Shown here: piece after piece, positions 62,950 through 64,000 of the stretch | How the letters are laid out: each line of letters begins with the position of its first letter | How positions within the stretch are numbered: position 1 is the first letter of the stretch | Source: Chitinophagaceae bacterium | GTDB taxonomy: Bacteria; Bacteroidota; Bacteroidia; Chitinophagales; Chitinophagaceae | NCBI GenBank assembly: GCA_947452965.1 | Contig: CANGEW010000007.1 | Span: 25,121-89,120 of the forward strand | DNA length: 64,000 nucleotides | Reading direction: 5' to 3' | Notes under the pieces: generated by a model | What the model was told of the DNA's origin: nothing | Databases searched by the model: none | What the model saw: only the letters and a program-made list of their open reading frames with translations | Made by a program: the position numbers and the translations under genes

Positions 62950-63435
62950 ATGTACAGAATATTGTTAATATTGACTTTTTTTCAATTGGGGATTAGTATT
63001 TCTTATGGTCAGAAGGTAGAAAGCTGGTCGGTAAAAGATTTAGAAGTTGCAATTGCAAATACAAAACAGAATATTGTGGTTGTAAATTTTTGGGCAACTT
63101 ATTGTAAGCCCTGTGTTGAGGAAATACCTGCAATTGTAAAGGTAGTAAGTCAAAATAAAGACAGTGTTGTTCTGATTCTAGTTAATCTAGATGCTAGATC
63201 AATTTTCCCGAATCGATTGGCTCGGTTCATTAAAAAACACCATTTTCAGGGAGTTTTTTCATGGCTGAACGAAACAAATCCTAATTATTTTTGTCCTAGG
63301 ATGGATTCGAGTTGGGATGGGTCTATTCCAGCAACCATTATGATAAACAAAAGAAAGAATATTAGAAGGTTTATAGGATCTTCAATTTCTTCTACACAAT
63401 TTCAAGAGCTATTAAAAGCATTGATTATGGGGTAG
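62950..63435 (+). CDS. TlpA-like periplasmic thioredoxin
   Basis: A 161-residue exported thioredoxin-fold protein. Signal peptide MYRILLILTFFQLGISISYG supports ATG 62950 over TTG 62923. VVVNFWATYCKPCVEEIPAI carries the CKPC active site, and GSIPATIMINKRKNI supplies the cis-Pro strand. It is a likely disulfide reductase of TlpA/ResA type. Its 3' end overlaps the convergent YihY/BrkB gene by 11 bp. Confidence 0.9.
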   Translation: MYRILLILTFFQLGISISYGQKVESWSVKDLEVAIANTKQNIVVVNFWATYCKPCVEEIPAIVKVVSQNKDSVVLILVNLDARSIFPNRLARFIKKHHFQGVFSWLNETNPNYFCPRMDSSWDGSIPATIMINKRKNIRRFIGSSISSTQFQELLKALIMG

Positions 63436-64000
63436 TGTTTTTGGTTTCGTTTTGCTCTTTTTTATTTTCTTTCTGGGTTCTATCTGTAGCAATAATTTTA
63501 AGAGAGTTAATACTTACGTTTAATTCAAATCCAATCAACAGAACAAGCGCATTGATATATATTAATGCCATAATCATCATCACAGTTCCAATAGAACCAT
63601 ACAAAACGTTATAACGGGCAAATTTCTTTACAAAGAAGGAAAAACCCACTGTAGAAAGTATACTTAATAGGGTGGTAGTGATGGTCCCTGGAGAATTTAG
63701 CTTCCATCTCTTTTTTACAGAAGGGGCATATTTAAAAATATATCCTACTGCAAAAAATATAAGTAAAATAATGAAGATCCATCTCGTATTGGAAATCAAA
63801 TTTCTCCAATTTTGATTTTTTATCAATAGTTTCAGGATTACCCCTTGGGATATGAGTAATAGAAAATAGCCGGCAAATAACAAGAACATTATGATAGTAA
63901 GCTTTATGGCATTCCATCTTGCCAGTAAGCCCATTCTTTTTTCAAATCCTATATAATTTTTTCTATTAAAGGATCTGATCAGGCCCATCATTGCATTTGA
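63425..64000 (-). CDS. YihY/BrkB family membrane protein, C-terminal part
   Basis: The frame is open to the right edge of the window, so the 5' part is missing. At least 191 residues are visible, beginning SNAMMGLIRSFNRKNY, which is an internal segment in this family rather than a start. At least four TM helices follow (about 30-53, 70-88, 103-122 and 133-157 of the visible part). GTITTTLLSILSTVGFSFFVKKFARYNVLYGSIGTVMMIMALIYINALVLLIGFELN is the diagnostic C-terminal block, described here as the segment running from GTITTTLLSILS to LIGFELN. Transport role unclear. The tail is Lys/Glu rich. Confidence 0.9.
   Translation of the reverse strand, partial: SNAMMGLIRSFNRKNYIGFEKRMGLLARWNAIKLTIIMFLLFAGYFLLLISQGVILKLLIKNQNWRNLISNTRWIFIILLIFFAVGYIFKYAPSVKKRWKLNSPGTITTTLLSILSTVGFSFFVKKFARYNVLYGSIGTVMMIMALIYINALVLLIGFELNVSINSLKIIATDRTQKENKKEQNETKNTTP

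Overview
The window reads as a chromosome segment from an AT-rich member of the Bacteroidota, most likely the Chitinophagales/Chitinophagaceae. The evidence is a type IX secretion C-terminal signal on a secreted metalloprotease, TonB-dependent receptors with CarboxypepD_reg domains, a fasciclin lipoprotein, Bacteroidota-type promoters (TTTG-N18/19-TAnnTTTG), bacillithiol-associated YtxJ, DUF6526 and DUF4197 proteins, and an HU-CCDC81-type protein. No rRNA, CRISPR array, phage or plasmid module was seen.

Layout. 1-3378: GNAT fragment, valS, clpS (minus) and a tRNA-Val. 3379-7292: an accessory island. It holds seven copies of a ~100-bp double-hairpin repeat around a REP-associated tyrosine transposase (RAYT), a 116-bp duplicate of the RAYT 3' end, a decayed second RAYT, a FISUMP-domain secreted protein, an FkbM methyltransferase and a worn outlying repeat. 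7293-21040: housekeeping genes: DoxX, prfB with its programmed +1 frameshift, yggS, an acyl-CoA dehydrogenase, two metal transporters, rocD, ispE, a bifunctional nuclease, etfBA, a TPR protein, tilS, a rhomboid protease and ribBA. 21057-33940: a giant TamB-like protein, an M14 peptidase and a PIG-L deacetylase pair, a transglutaminase-fold protein lacking the usual Cys, a sigma factor with a membrane-anchored trypsin-like protein, and a small repeat lipoprotein. 34106-45657: YkgJ-type protein, xerD, two GT2 enzymes, an exonuclease, a 37-aa lipoprotein with ytxJ, an envelope/GT39 cluster, a 2-oxo acid dehydrogenase E2 and cinA. 45754-64000: DUF6526, DoxX, a four-gene operon (TPR, outer-membrane barrel, HU-like membrane protein, SET protein), purC, a TonB receptor with a fasciclin lipoprotein, glutaminyl cyclase, a T9SS M43 protease, DUF4197, lpdA, a TlpA-like thioredoxin and the C-terminal part of a YihY/BrkB protein.

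Functional links. etfBA can accept electrons from the acyl-CoA dehydrogenase. The E2 and lpdA products belong to the same class of complex but are encoded 18 kb apart. The sigma factor is followed by a protein whose N-terminus looks anti-sigma-like and whose periplasmic part is a protease. The HU-like protein sits in one tight operon with a SET-domain methyltransferase.

The most unusual structure is the RAYT/double-hairpin array. Its hairpin arms differ between copies, partly with preserved pairing. A comparison of flanks suggests that the FISUMP gene was inserted between the last repeat and the relic RAYT, with a 12-bp direct repeat near both edges. All family assignments come from reading motifs in the translated sequence; no database search was possible.
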